From Gammaproteobacteria bacterium (GTDB lineage: Bacteria; Pseudomonadota; Gammaproteobacteria; Steroidobacterales; Rariloculaceae): a DNA stretch of 51,109 nt. The translations under genes were made by a program, and so were the position numbers. The notes beneath the pieces are model-generated. The model saw only the letters and a program-made list of their open reading frames with translations, searched no databases and was not told the DNA's origin. The stretch covers positions 1 through 51,109 of the forward strand of contig JAJEFE010000048.1 of NCBI GenBank assembly GCA_022820625.1, given 5' to 3'. Of the stretch, positions 41,556 through 49,135 are shown one piece after another; the stretch's first letter is position 1, and each line of letters starts with the position of its first letter.

Positions 41556-43178
41556 TCAGTCGGCGGCCTCATGAACAACCTCGCCTCCCACCATGGTCAT
41601 CACGGGCCGGATTTCGCGTACTTCGTTCGCCGGAACGGTCAGATAGTCCCGGTCCAGCACCACCAGGTCGGCAAGTTTGCCTGCTTCCAGTGTCCCCAGA
41701 TCGTCCTCCATGAACAGGATATGGGCGTTCGACCGGGTGTGGGCAATCAGGGCCTCCTCCCGCGTGAGGACCTCGTCAGCCTCGAACTTGACCCTGTCCG
41801 GGAACACCTTGCCCGAGGTGTACTCCCAAAGCGCGTGGAACGGGTTGTACGTTGCCACTATCGTCCCGTCGGACCCGAGTCCCCAGAGTATCCCGCTGTC
41901 CTGAATCATGCGGATGGGCGGCGAAGGTCTGCCCTCGTCTCTAAGCTGACCGGAGAGGGTGTGATTGGTCAGTGTGATGTTCCAGCCCAGATCCCGCGCC
42001 CGTTGCACGGTCTCCTCGCTGACCCGATTGGCGTGTCCCAACGACCAGCGCAAGTCCCCGATCGGATACTCCTTGCTGACTTCCTCCGAGATCGAAATCA
42101 TCCTTTCGGCCGTGCTGCCCTGCATCGCGTGCTCGTTCACGTACCAGCCGTTTCTGGCCGCCGCGCGGATGATGCCATGCCAGGCGGCATAGATGTCTTC
42201 GGAGAACGGAACATCCGACCGCGGCGAGTCATGCAACGGCCCGTAAACGTGCTCCCCGATGCCGAACATTCCGAATCGTTCGTCACGTTGAAACGGCTCC
42301 TCACGATCCAGCATCTCGGCGGCTGCGATGGCAGTCCGCGGTGAATCGGCCCAGTAGCGGGCGGCATAGAAGACACGCAGGGACAATTCGCCCGCTTCAT
42401 GGAGTGCCTCCACGGGAGCGTACGAGCCGTCCAGATAGCCTGCGTCGTAGACCATCGTCACGCCCATGCTGGTCAGGTAGTCATTGAAGGCGCGAACCTC
42501 ATCCTTGCGTTCCTCGAGCGTCTCCGCGAATGGAAAATGCTCGAGTGCCGCGTTCATGACCGTCCGCCCGTCCTGACTGTTGGTCCTGACGACGGAGCCG
42601 CCCTCATACAGCTCCGGAATGGCCGGGGCGATCTGATCGACGGCCAGACTGTTCATGTAGAAGGTGCTGTAGGTTCTTTGTATGAAGACCGGGTTATCGG
42701 GCGCGGCCGCATCCAGTTCCTCCCGGGTAAAGCCTCCCGGCTCGTCCGCGAACTGTTGCTCGCTCCACCCGCCGAGGATGAATATCCACCGGCCCGGCCC
42801 CAGTTCCTTCGCCCTTGAGGAAATGCGTGCCATGACCTCACTGCGTGACGTGACGCCGTGAATGCGGGTCTCGTACGCCGCAAAGTTCGTGGCTCGCAGA
42901 TAGTGGATGTGGTTGTCGATCAACCCCGGAATGACCGTGCGGCCTTCCAGGTCGATCTCTTCGGTATCGTCACCGGCCAAAGGGCGGATCTCATCGGTCT
43001 CCCCGACAGCGAGAATCCGTTCCCCGCGGATGGCGATTGCGCTGGCCACCGAGAAGTCCCGGTCGACGGTCAGGACCTTGCCGTTGTAGAGAATCCGGTC
43101 CGGCGCCTGCCCCGAACCCAGGCCCGGGAGCAGTAGACACAGGGCCAGGAGAGCGTGAATTTTCAGTTTCAGTTGCAT
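41556..43178 (-). CDS. YtcJ-like amidohydrolase, exported
   Basis: A 540-residue metal-dependent amidohydrolase of the amidohydrolase-3 type. The signal (HALLALCLLLPGLGSGQ) is followed by RILYNGKVLTVDRDF, VIPGLIDNHIHY (first metal pair), VNEHAMQGSTAERMI and LRWSLGHANR, then ILWGLGSDGTIVATYNPFHALW and LEAGKLADLVVLDRDYL. These are the metal and lysine-equivalent regions of the family; the enzyme appears intact. GGAGG lies eight bases before the ATG at 43178. The shared 48-base element lies 115 bases upstream. It is the first gene of the long minus-strand run and would release a product from an amide or similar bond in the periplasm. Confidence 0.88.
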   Translation of the reverse strand: MQLKLKIHALLALCLLLPGLGSGQAPDRILYNGKVLTVDRDFSVASAIAIRGERILAVGETDEIRPLAGDDTEEIDLEGRTVIPGLIDNHIHYLRATNFAAYETRIHGVTSRSEVMARISSRAKELGPGRWIFILGGWSEQQFADEPGGFTREELDAAAPDNPVFIQRTYSTFYMNSLAVDQIAPAIPELYEGGSVVRTNSQDGRTVMNAALEHFPFAETLEERKDEVRAFNDYLTSMGVTMVYDAGYLDGSYAPVEALHEAGELSLRVFYAARYWADSPRTAIAAAEMLDREEPFQRDERFGMFGIGEHVYGPLHDSPRSDVPFSEDIYAAWHGIIRAAARNGWYVNEHAMQGSTAERMISISEEVSKEYPIGDLRWSLGHANRVSEETVQRARDLGWNITLTNHTLSGQLRDEGRPSPPIRMIQDSGILWGLGSDGTIVATYNPFHALWEYTSGKVFPDRVKFEADEVLTREEALIAHTRSNAHILFMEDDLGTLEAGKLADLVVLDRDYLTVPANEVREIRPVMTMVGGEVVHEAAD

Positions 43179-43292
43179 TGTCAAGGCCTCCGTTGTCGCC
43201 AACCATCGCCAGGATCAGGTCGGCGTCACAGGCTCCTTAAACAGGACAGCCCGTAAGAATCAGTACGGCCTGCAAGGCGCCTACATTATTAC

Positions 43293-43340
43293 GTTGGATG
43301 CTCGAAACTTGCGGTTCGTTTATTTACCGACCCGAATCTT
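43293..43340 (-). promoter_or_regulatory. Shared upstream element, copy 3 (before amidohydrolase)
   Basis: The third copy of the 48-base block, 115 bases before the amidohydrolase start. It matches copy 1 at GTTGGATG, TTCGTTTATTT and CCGAA as written on the plus strand. The neighbouring sequence to either side is not conserved among the three copies. Confidence 0.55.
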
Positions 43341-43476
43341 TGGGGCCGGTGCATACGCCCGCTGATGGTGCAATTGCATGTGCGAGCCCACGGTTTTCGA
43401 TGGACTGCACGGCGTTTTTCACCGTGAGCACGATTCCAATGCAAGCCTTGGGGAATTGTAGGAATAGGTCGAAAAA

Positions 43477-43518
43477 AGTATAGTACTCTTATACTCAGGT
43501 ATTAAAAGGTATACTACC
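43477..43518. promoter_or_regulatory. Operator/promoter of hipBA
   Basis: AGTATA-N7-TATACT (43477-43495) is an inverted repeat, and GGTA-TAC-TACC (43508-43518) abuts the GTG start at 43519. Such repeated TATAC half-sites fit binding by the HTH antitoxin. There is no Shine-Dalgarno sequence between the second site and the start, so the mRNA may be leaderless. The rest of the 43179-43518 gap holds only the shared element above. Confidence 0.5.
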
Positions 43519-43842
43519 GTGGAGCATCACGGACAACTCCCCCAAAAAATACGTACCGCAATTCGACAGGCCAGAAGAGCACAGGGCAGGAGCCAGCTCG
43601 ACGTGGCCCGCGATGCGGGGTTGACGCAGAAGCATGTTTCCAACATCGAGACGGGCAAGATCGTTCCGCGATTCGACACCCTGCTTGAAATCGCGTGGGC
43701 GCTCAACCTCGACATGGTGCTCGTCCCTCGCGACGTGACGGCGTTGGTCAACTCGCTCGTTCGCGGTCAGTCCGACACCGATGCGTTAAGCGCCCCGGAG
43801 GCGCCGTGGTTCGAGGGCTTGATCGATGACGAGGGCCAATAG
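43519..43842 (+). CDS. hipB: HipB-type HTH antitoxin
   Basis: A 107-residue Xre-family antitoxin: IRTAIRQARRAQGRSQLDVARDAGLTQKHVSNIETGKI is a complete helix-turn-helix. A C-terminal tail (SLVRGQSDTDALSAPEAPWF) is variable. It begins with a GTG directly after the operator repeats. The stop overlaps the start of hipA by 17 bases, the usual coupling. The pair forms a HipBA-type toxin-antitoxin module; the antitoxin would repress its own promoter. Confidence 0.87.
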   Translation: MEHHGQLPQKIRTAIRQARRAQGRSQLDVARDAGLTQKHVSNIETGKIVPRFDTLLEIAWALNLDMVLVPRDVTALVNSLVRGQSDTDALSAPEAPWFEGLIDDEGQ

Positions 43843-45094
43843 CCCGATGGGATCGGTACTCGAGGTCTTTCTGGGTGATGTTCATGTCGGGGTGCTCGCC
43901 CGCGAAGCCGGCGGGAGGGTCCGATTCCTGTTCGCCGAGCGGTACGCGGAGATGTCAAACCGCCCCACGCTCAGTCTCTCTTACGAGGCTACGCCGGGGG
44001 TACTGATGAGCGTTGCGCCCCGGGCATACACTGGACGCCTCCCGCCGTTCTTCTCGAATCTGCTCCCGGAAGGTCCGCTGCGCGATCTGCTGATCCGGCG
44101 GGCGGGAGTGCGGCCTTCGGATGAGTTCGCTCTGCTTTGTGCGCTCGGAGAGGATCTGCCAGGGGGAGTCAGGATTGTCGACCCCGGGGCGGTGGCCGGC
44201 ATCGACACCGATCATCCCGACCACCAGGAGCTGGATGAACCGGAGGAGGCGCCGCTACGCTTTTCGCTGGCCGGTGTACAGCTCAAAATGTCGGCAGTCC
44301 TCAAGGCGAACGGCGGGCTGGCGATCCCGGCAGGGGGCGTTGGCGGCGACTGGATCGTCAAGTTGCCGGCCATGAGAATGGAGGCCGTGCCGGAAAACGA
44401 ATTCGCGATGATGACGTTGGCCGCCGAAATCGGCATTCCCGTACCCGAAGTCCGGCTGGTCGCGCCCGATGAGGTGTCAGGCTTGCCGGAGGAGCTGCGC
44501 GATTGGCCGGACCGCGCGTTGGCGGTTCGGCGGTTCGATCGGCGGGAAGGCGGAGTGCGGGTTCACATGGAGGACTTCGCGCAAGTGTTCGGGAAGTTCC
44601 CGGAAAGCAAGTACGAAGGCCACAGCTACGCGAACATCGCCGCCGCGTTGGCCATTACGACCTCCATCGGGCGGGAAGAAGCGATGGCCTTTGTCCGGCG
44701 GGCTGTATATTCCGCCCTGATCGGCAACGGAGACGCGCACCTGAAAAACTGGTCCGTCCTGTACGACGACCCGGTTCGCCCCACGCTAAGTCCCGCCTAC
44801 GATCTCGTATCGTCGATCCCGTATCTCCCGCGTGACCGGTTTGCGTTGGGATTCGGCGGAAGCAAGAAATTTCGGCCCCTCGACGATCAGCGCCTGAAGC
44901 AGTTCGCGAGGGCCGCGCAACTGCCTTTCGAGGCCGTTCGGCTGGAATGCCTGGAGACTGCGGAGCGGACGATGGACGCATGGGCCCGGCACGAACAGCG
45001 AGGCGTGCTTCCTCAAGAGATCGATAAGACCATTGCGACACACATGCAGTCTGTGGTGCTCGACATATCCAGGTCGATGGCTTCACGCGCCTGA
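43826..45094 (+). CDS. hipA: HipA-type serine/threonine kinase toxin
   Basis: A 422-residue toxin kinase. The N-terminal couple domain (VFLGDVHVGVLAREAGGRVRF; PPFFSNLLPEGPLRDLL) is followed by the P-loop FSLAGVQLKM, whose Ser (about 147) corresponds to the autophosphorylated Ser of E. coli HipA. Later come FAVRRFDRREG-type substrate strands, the catalytic NGDAHLKNW and the metal-binding PAYDLV. All motifs are intact, so it is likely active; characterised members phosphorylate glutamyl-tRNA synthetase or other targets. The ATG at 43826 has GAGGG eight bases upstream; 43847 is an alternative. The module is on the plus strand, between the amidohydrolase and tmRNA. Confidence 0.9.
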   Translation: MTRANSPMGSVLEVFLGDVHVGVLAREAGGRVRFLFAERYAEMSNRPTLSLSYEATPGVLMSVAPRAYTGRLPPFFSNLLPEGPLRDLLIRRAGVRPSDEFALLCALGEDLPGGVRIVDPGAVAGIDTDHPDHQELDEPEEAPLRFSLAGVQLKMSAVLKANGGLAIPAGGVGGDWIVKLPAMRMEAVPENEFAMMTLAAEIGIPVPEVRLVAPDEVSGLPEELRDWPDRALAVRRFDRREGGVRVHMEDFAQVFGKFPESKYEGHSYANIAAALAITTSIGREEAMAFVRRAVYSALIGNGDAHLKNWSVLYDDPVRPTLSPAYDLVSSIPYLPRDRFALGFGGSKKFRPLDDQRLKQFARAAQLPFEAVRLECLETAERTMDAWARHEQRGVLPQEIDKTIATHMQSVVLDISRSMASRA

Positions 45095-45136
45095 CGCCTC
45101 GCCCGGCCGCCCATGGCAAAAGCCCCCTCGGTGGAG

Positions 45137-45494
45137 TGGTGGAGGCGGCGGGAATCGAACCCGCGTCCGCAAGCGATCCGTCCGGTGCTCTACATGCTTG
45201 TTCCGCCGATTTTCTTACTTTGGGCCACCTGGCGAACGAGGAAAACCCAAAGCCAGTTCGGTGAGGTTTTGACCTTCAGGCCCCGAACGTACCCTCCGGC
45301 GAGCTTGCGATGATGACTCCCGGGTCCGGACGCACAAGCACGTGCCGATCGGAAGGCAAAAAGCTGGTTTTTAGGCAGCTAGTGCGTAGTTGTCTTCGTT
45401 GGCAACTATATGGTTTGCAGATGGATTAACGAGGTACTCTGCGCCTCGGCATGCACACAGGGTTTCACGGCCCACGTCGAAGCCGATCGCCCCC
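45137..45494 (-). ncRNA. ssrA: tmRNA (ssrA)
   Basis: Transfer-messenger RNA of about 358 bases. The 3' end reads GGGTTCGATTCCC then GCCGCCTCCACCA. The 5' end is GGGGGCGATCGGCTTCGACG. GGGGGCG pairs with CGCCTCC to form the acceptor stem. The tag reading frame lies at 45371-45418: resume codon GCA and tag ANHIVANEDNYALAA, then TAA. The C-terminal Ala-Leu-Ala-Ala is the usual protease degron. smpB is immediately upstream on the same strand, the classical partner gene. Confidence 0.95.
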
Positions 45495-45530
45495 ACGGCG
45501 CCTAGTGTACCTGCATACCTTGCCTTCACG

Positions 45531-46010
45531 CTATGAGGCGGACTTGTGCTTGAGTATCCGCGCCTTGTCCCGAGCCCAGTCGCGGTCCTTCTCCGCCGCG
45601 CGCTTGTCCCGTTTCCGTTTCCCCCGCGCAAGTCCGACGGCCAGCTTCGCCCGGCCCTGTTTCCAATAGAGCTCAAGCGGGACCAGGGTAAACCCTCGCC
45701 GCTCCACCAGCCCGGTGAGCCGGTCGATCTCCCTCCGGTGCATCAGCAACTTTCGCGTGCGCGTGGGGTCCGCGTCGACATGGCTCGAAGCCGAACTGAG
45801 CGGCGTGACGTGGGCGCCGAACAGCCAGACTTCTCCGTCCCGCAGGGTTACATAGGCTTCCGAAAGCTGAGCCTTGCCGGCGCGGAGGCTCTTCACCTCC
45901 CAACCCTCAAGAGCGAGACCGGCTTCGAAGCGCTCCTCGATAAAGTAGTTGTACGCGGCCTTTTTGTTCTTCGCGATTCGGGCGCGTACCTGTTTTAATG
46001 GTTTTGCCAT
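45531..46010 (-). CDS. smpB: SsrA-binding protein SmpB
   Basis: A 159-residue RNA-binding protein that delivers tmRNA to stalled ribosomes. Family features: [93 protein letters not shown], and the basic C-terminal tail. The tail [22 protein letters not shown] is complete. It is 36 bases upstream of the tmRNA 5' end, in the same direction, as in many gammaproteobacteria. It is divergent from the sodium-symporter gene. Confidence 0.96.
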   Translation of the reverse strand: MAKPLKQVRARIAKNKKAAYNYFIEERFEAGLALEGWEVKSLRAGKAQLSEAYVTLRDGEVWLFGAHVTPLSSASSHVDADPTRTRKLLMHRREIDRLTGLVERRGFTLVPLELYWKQGRAKLAVGLARGKRKRDKRAAEKDRDWARDKARILKHKSAS

Positions 46011-46066
46011 CACTGCGCTATGGTCCTAGAATCCGCGGGAAATAACACTCACAGGGAGAGTTTCTG

Positions 46067-47458
46067 GTGGTAACAAACGAAGCCCGGCGCCGGTCGCCGC
46101 AGGGAAGCTGGACCTCCCGGCTCGCCTTTGTTCTGGCCCTTTCGGGCGCTGCCGTCGGTCTGGGTAACATCTGGAAGTTTCCCTACATTGCGGGCGTGAA
46201 TGGCGGCGGGGCATTTGTTCTGATCTACCTGGTCTGCGTATTTGCCGTCGGCCTGCCCATCATGATGTCGGAAATCCTCATCGGCCGGCGCGGGCGGCGT
46301 AATCCTATCGCGACCATGGGACTCCTGGGCGAGGAAGAGAGCGGCAACAGGAAATGGTCTCTCGTGGGCGTGCTCGGCGTCGCGGGGAGTTTCATCATAC
46401 TTTCCTACTACAGCGTGGTCGCCGGATGGGCGGTGGCGTACATCTTCGAAAGTGTTTCCGGTGACTTTGGCGGCGCCAACCCGGATCAGATAACCGCTAT
46501 CTTCGGCGGGTTGACCGGGAACTGGGTGGCGTCGGCATTCTGGCACACACTGTTCATGGGGATGACGGTGTTCGTCGTGGTCAGGGGCGTCGTTCAGGGG
46601 CTTGAGCGTGCTGTGCGCGTTCTGATGCCGGTTCTGCTGGGATTGTTGCTGCTGCTGCTCGGCTACAGCATGGTCGAAGGCGAATTCGTCCAGGGACTGA
46701 TCTTCATGTTCGAGCCGCGGTTCGGGGAACTCACCCCGACGGGCGTGCTGTCGGCTCTGGGCCACGCGTTCTTCACGCTGAGCATCGGCATGGGCGCGGT
46801 CATGGCCTACGGTGCTTACGTGCCGGACGATGTCTCCATTTCCGCGACATCGGTCACTGTCGTCTGCATGGACACCGGTATCGCTCTCATCACCGGACTG
46901 GTCATATTTCCCATCGTGTTCGCCAACGGGCTGGATCCGGCGGAGGGTCCGGGGTTGATCTTCGTCACACTGCCGCTGGCCTTCGGAAATATCCCGGGCG
47001 GAACGATCGTCGCCACGATTTTCTTCCTGTTGCTCTCATTCGCTGCCTGGACATCGGCGATTTCGCTGATCGAGCCCGTGGTGGCGTGGGTGACCGAGAG
47101 CCGCGGCATCTCCCGGCCCGCCGCCACGATCGGGATCGGGGCCGCAATCTGGGCGCTCGGCCTGCTCAGCGTGTTGTCGTTCAACCTGATGGCCGACGTC
47201 AACTTCATGTGGGGAACCTACTTCGACAGCGCCGATTTCCTGACCAGCAACATCATGTTGCCGGCGGGCGGATTCGCCATCGCCGTCTTTGCGGGCTGGG
47301 TCATGAGTCGCCGGTCCACGGCCGCGGAATTGCGGCTGGTGAATCCGATCGCCTACCGCATATGGCGTTTCGCCTCCAGGTTTGTCGCCCCGGCCGCGGT
47401 CGTGCTGATCTTTCTGAACGCCATCGGCGTACTCTCCTGGCTTGGTATGGGCGGTTGA
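46067..47458 (+). CDS. Neurotransmitter:sodium symporter family transporter
   Basis: A 463-residue inner-membrane transporter of the NSS/SNF family (LeuT type). TM1 motif: ALSGAAVGLGNIWKFPYIAGVNGGGAFVL; then VLGVAGSFIILSYYSVVAGWAVAYI and SIGMGAVMAYGAYVP (TM6-like break), followed by FFLLLSFAAWTSAISLIEP. About 11 membrane segments are visible. It would couple Na+ to uptake of an amino acid or similar substrate. GGGAG lies nine bases before the GTG start at 46067. It is divergent from smpB. Its stop codon overlaps the start of the ratA-like gene. Confidence 0.9.
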   Translation: MVTNEARRRSPQGSWTSRLAFVLALSGAAVGLGNIWKFPYIAGVNGGGAFVLIYLVCVFAVGLPIMMSEILIGRRGRRNPIATMGLLGEEESGNRKWSLVGVLGVAGSFIILSYYSVVAGWAVAYIFESVSGDFGGANPDQITAIFGGLTGNWVASAFWHTLFMGMTVFVVVRGVVQGLERAVRVLMPVLLGLLLLLLGYSMVEGEFVQGLIFMFEPRFGELTPTGVLSALGHAFFTLSIGMGAVMAYGAYVPDDVSISATSVTVVCMDTGIALITGLVIFPIVFANGLDPAEGPGLIFVTLPLAFGNIPGGTIVATIFFLLLSFAAWTSAISLIEPVVAWVTESRGISRPAATIGIGAAIWALGLLSVLSFNLMADVNFMWGTYFDSADFLTSNIMLPAGGFAIAVFAGWVMSRRSTAAELRLVNPIAYRIWRFASRFVAPAAVVLIFLNAIGVLSWLGMGG

Positions 47459-47901
47459 GAAGCGTCCGCAGGCAGCATCGAGTCCCCTACACGCCGGAGC
47501 AAATGTTCGATCTGGTCAATGACGTGGACGCCTACCCGGATTTTCTGCACTGGTGCAGAAGCAGCTCCGTCGAAAGGATCAGCGATACCGAAGTCGTCGC
47601 CACCCTGGAGGTCGGAACCGGCGGCATACACAGAAGCTTCACCACGAGGAACAGGCTGAAACGGCCCGATGAAATCACCATGGAACTGGTTGCGGGCCCG
47701 TTTGATGCCTTCAGCGGTAGTTGGGTTTTCTCCGCGGCGGCAAATGGCGGCTGCACGGTCGAACTGAATCTGGCCTTCGAGGTGTCGACAGCGCCGTTGG
47801 AAATGCTGTTTGCCTCGATATTCGAAGAAATGGTGCACACGCAGGTCGCGGCCTTCGTGAGTCGTGCGCACGGCATCTACGCAAACGTGGCCGATGATTG
47901 A
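47455..47901 (+). CDS. ratA: RatA-like SRPBCC/START-family protein
   Basis: A 148-residue protein of the RatA/Coq10-like SRPBCC fold. VPYTPEQMFDLVNDVDAYPDFLHWC is the diagnostic N-terminus. Later blocks: VVATLEVGTGGIHRSFTTRN, ITMELVAGPFDAFSGSWVF, CTVELNLAFEVSTAPLEML and FEEMVHTQVAAFVSRA. A TTG at 47455, overlapping the transporter stop, is the most likely start because the longer open frame upstream is a shadow. It lies next to rnfH, as in E. coli. E. coli RatA affects ribosome assembly; here the name is based on context and fold. Confidence 0.85.
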   Translation: MRSVRRQHRVPYTPEQMFDLVNDVDAYPDFLHWCRSSSVERISDTEVVATLEVGTGGIHRSFTTRNRLKRPDEITMELVAGPFDAFSGSWVFSAAANGGCTVELNLAFEVSTAPLEMLFASIFEEMVHTQVAAFVSRAHGIYANVADD

Positions 47902-48181
47902 GGTTGTCTACGCGCTGGCCAGGAAGCAGTGGATTGCCAGCATCCCGTACGAGGATGGGATGACCGCACTTGAAGCCGCCGAACGCTCGGGGCTCATGGA
48001 CGATCACCCGGAGATTCGCAGCCGGTCGCTGGTGCTCGGACTCTTCGGCGAGGAGATCGGGCATCGCCACGTGCTCAGGGACGGTGACCGGGTCGAAATC
48101 TGCAGGCCGTTGTTGCTGGACCCGCGTGAGATGAGGCGCCGCGCCGTGGCCACCGGCCGGCACATGGGCCAGAAGGACTAG
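47894..48181 (+). CDS. rnfH: RnfH family protein
   Basis: A 95-residue ubiquitin-like (beta-grasp) protein. The core is MIEVVYALARKQWIASIPY, then GMTALEAAERSGL and RSLVLGLFGEEIGHRHVLRDGDRVEICRPLLLDPREMRRRRA-type C-terminus. The ATG at 47894 overlaps the ratA stop by eight bases, the usual coupling. Its stop codon is inside the 16-base tandem repeat that runs to the convergent bamE gene. Cellular role is unclear; the family is found next to ratA in many gammaproteobacteria. Confidence 0.9.
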   Translation: MIEVVYALARKQWIASIPYEDGMTALEAAERSGLMDDHPEIRSRSLVLGLFGEEIGHRHVLRDGDRVEICRPLLLDPREMRRRAVATGRHMGQKD

Positions 48182-48230
48182 CGGGCAGAAGGACTAGCGG
48201 GCAGAAGGGCTAGCGGGCAGAAGGGCTAGC
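48167..48230. repeat. 16-base tandem repeat in the rnfH-bamE convergent gap
   Basis: Four units of about 16 bases with consensus GGGCAGAAGGRCTAGC. Each unit contains CTAG, so a stop codon (TAG) is present on both strands in every unit. The first unit holds the rnfH stop and the last holds the bamE stop; the two middle units are pure spacer. Units 3 and 4 are identical and unit 2 differs by one base. Confidence 0.75.
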
Positions 48231-48573
48231 GGCCGATCGGGAAAACGGTGGGATCCCGGTCGATTCGCACCACCACGTCATCCTCGAAAAAGACGATCAA
48301 CCACCGTTGGTCGATGTTACGGGACCGGCCTCGCCGGAAGTAGTACGTGTAGTCCCAGCGGTCCTGGTGAAAGCTGTCCGAGATCATGGGCGTACCGAGC
48401 AGGAACTGGACCTGGCTCCGGGTCATCCCCAGTTCCACCTGTTCAATGACATCTTCTTCCAACAGGTTGCCCTGCTGGATGTCGATACGGTACACGCACG
48501 CCCCGACGGCAAGCAGAAGGACTGCAAGTCCCGACGCCATCGGTAATCTGCGCAGCAGCCTGTCACGCGGCAT
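48226..48573 (-). CDS. bamE: Outer-membrane assembly lipoprotein BamE
   Basis: A 115-residue lipoprotein (SmpA/OmlA domain) of the BAM complex, which inserts outer-membrane proteins. The lipobox is LLAVGACVYR with Cys near residue 26. After it come IDIQQGNLLEEDVIEQVELGMTRSQVQFLLGTPM and RWDYTYYFRRGRS, then LIVFFEDDVVVRID. These are the conserved helix and strand blocks of BamE. The start at 48573 has GGAG six bases upstream. It is convergent with rnfH and divergent from fur. Confidence 0.93.
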   Translation of the reverse strand: MPRDRLLRRLPMASGLAVLLLAVGACVYRIDIQQGNLLEEDVIEQVELGMTRSQVQFLLGTPMISDSFHQDRWDYTYYFRRGRSRNIDQRWLIVFFEDDVVVRIDRDPTVFPIGR

Positions 48574-48726
48574 ATCCGGCTCCACGGTGGGCTATAATCC
48601 TGTTCACGGCAAGCCTTTCGGCGCATTGGCATCGCCTCTCGGCGCCGCGCGGGATCAATTGCCCGAAATGGAAGTTTCCCCGCGGGGGAGGCGCGAATCA
48701 TACCCTACCGGGAAGGGTCGTAGAAC

Positions 48727-49131
48727 GTGCAAGGGCAAGACCTACGCGATGCGGGGCTCAAGGTAACGTCTCCCCGCCTGAAGATTCTCGAGGTGCTTGA
48801 AACCAGCGAGGAGCGCCACCTGAGCGCCGAAGGAGTTTACAGGGCGCTGCTCGACAGGGGCCACGAATTCGGCCTGGCCACGGTCTACCGGGTGCTGGCG
48901 CAGTTCGAAGGCGCCGGCCTGGTGGACAGGCACAACTTCGAAGGCGGGGTGTCGGTTTTCGAACTCGCCGACCGCAGTCACCACGATCACATGGTTTGCC
49001 TGGAGACGGGCAAGGTCATCGAATTCGTCAATGATCGTATCGAGCAGCTCCAGCAGGAAATTGCCGACCGTCACGGTTACACCATAGAAGACCATAGCCT
49101 GGTGCTCTACGTTCGGCCGAAATCGTCCTGA
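48727..49131 (+). CDS. fur: Ferric uptake regulator Fur
   Basis: A 134-residue Fur-family repressor. The DNA-binding part is LKVTSPRLKILEVLE, then AEGVYRALLDRGHEFGLATVYRVLAQFEGAGLV. The metal sites are in FELADRSHHDHMVCLETGKVIEF, with the HHDH cluster. The Cys pair of the E. coli protein is not retained: only one Cys remains in that block. The GTG at 48727 is the start; a weak SD (AAGGGTCG) precedes it. It is divergent from bamE and convergent with recN, four bases between stops. It probably controls iron uptake genes; a link to the TonB receptor at 22262 is possible but no Fur box was identified. Confidence 0.93.
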   Translation: MQGQDLRDAGLKVTSPRLKILEVLETSEERHLSAEGVYRALLDRGHEFGLATVYRVLAQFEGAGLVDRHNFEGGVSVFELADRSHHDHMVCLETGKVIEFVNDRIEQLQQEIADRHGYTIEDHSLVLYVRPKSS

Positions 49132-49135
49132 TTTC

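Noticed and set aside
45137..45200. Possible tRNA gene
   Set aside because: The T-loop and CCA end belong to the tmRNA 3' end; there is no anticodon arm.
47086..47454. Long N-terminal extension of the ratA-like gene
   Set aside because: The extension overlaps the transporter gene in another frame and is not SRPBCC-like; the family fold starts after 47455.
48167..48230. CRISPR-like array
   Set aside because: The units are 16 bases, directly adjacent without spacers, and no cas gene is present; it is a tandem repeat.
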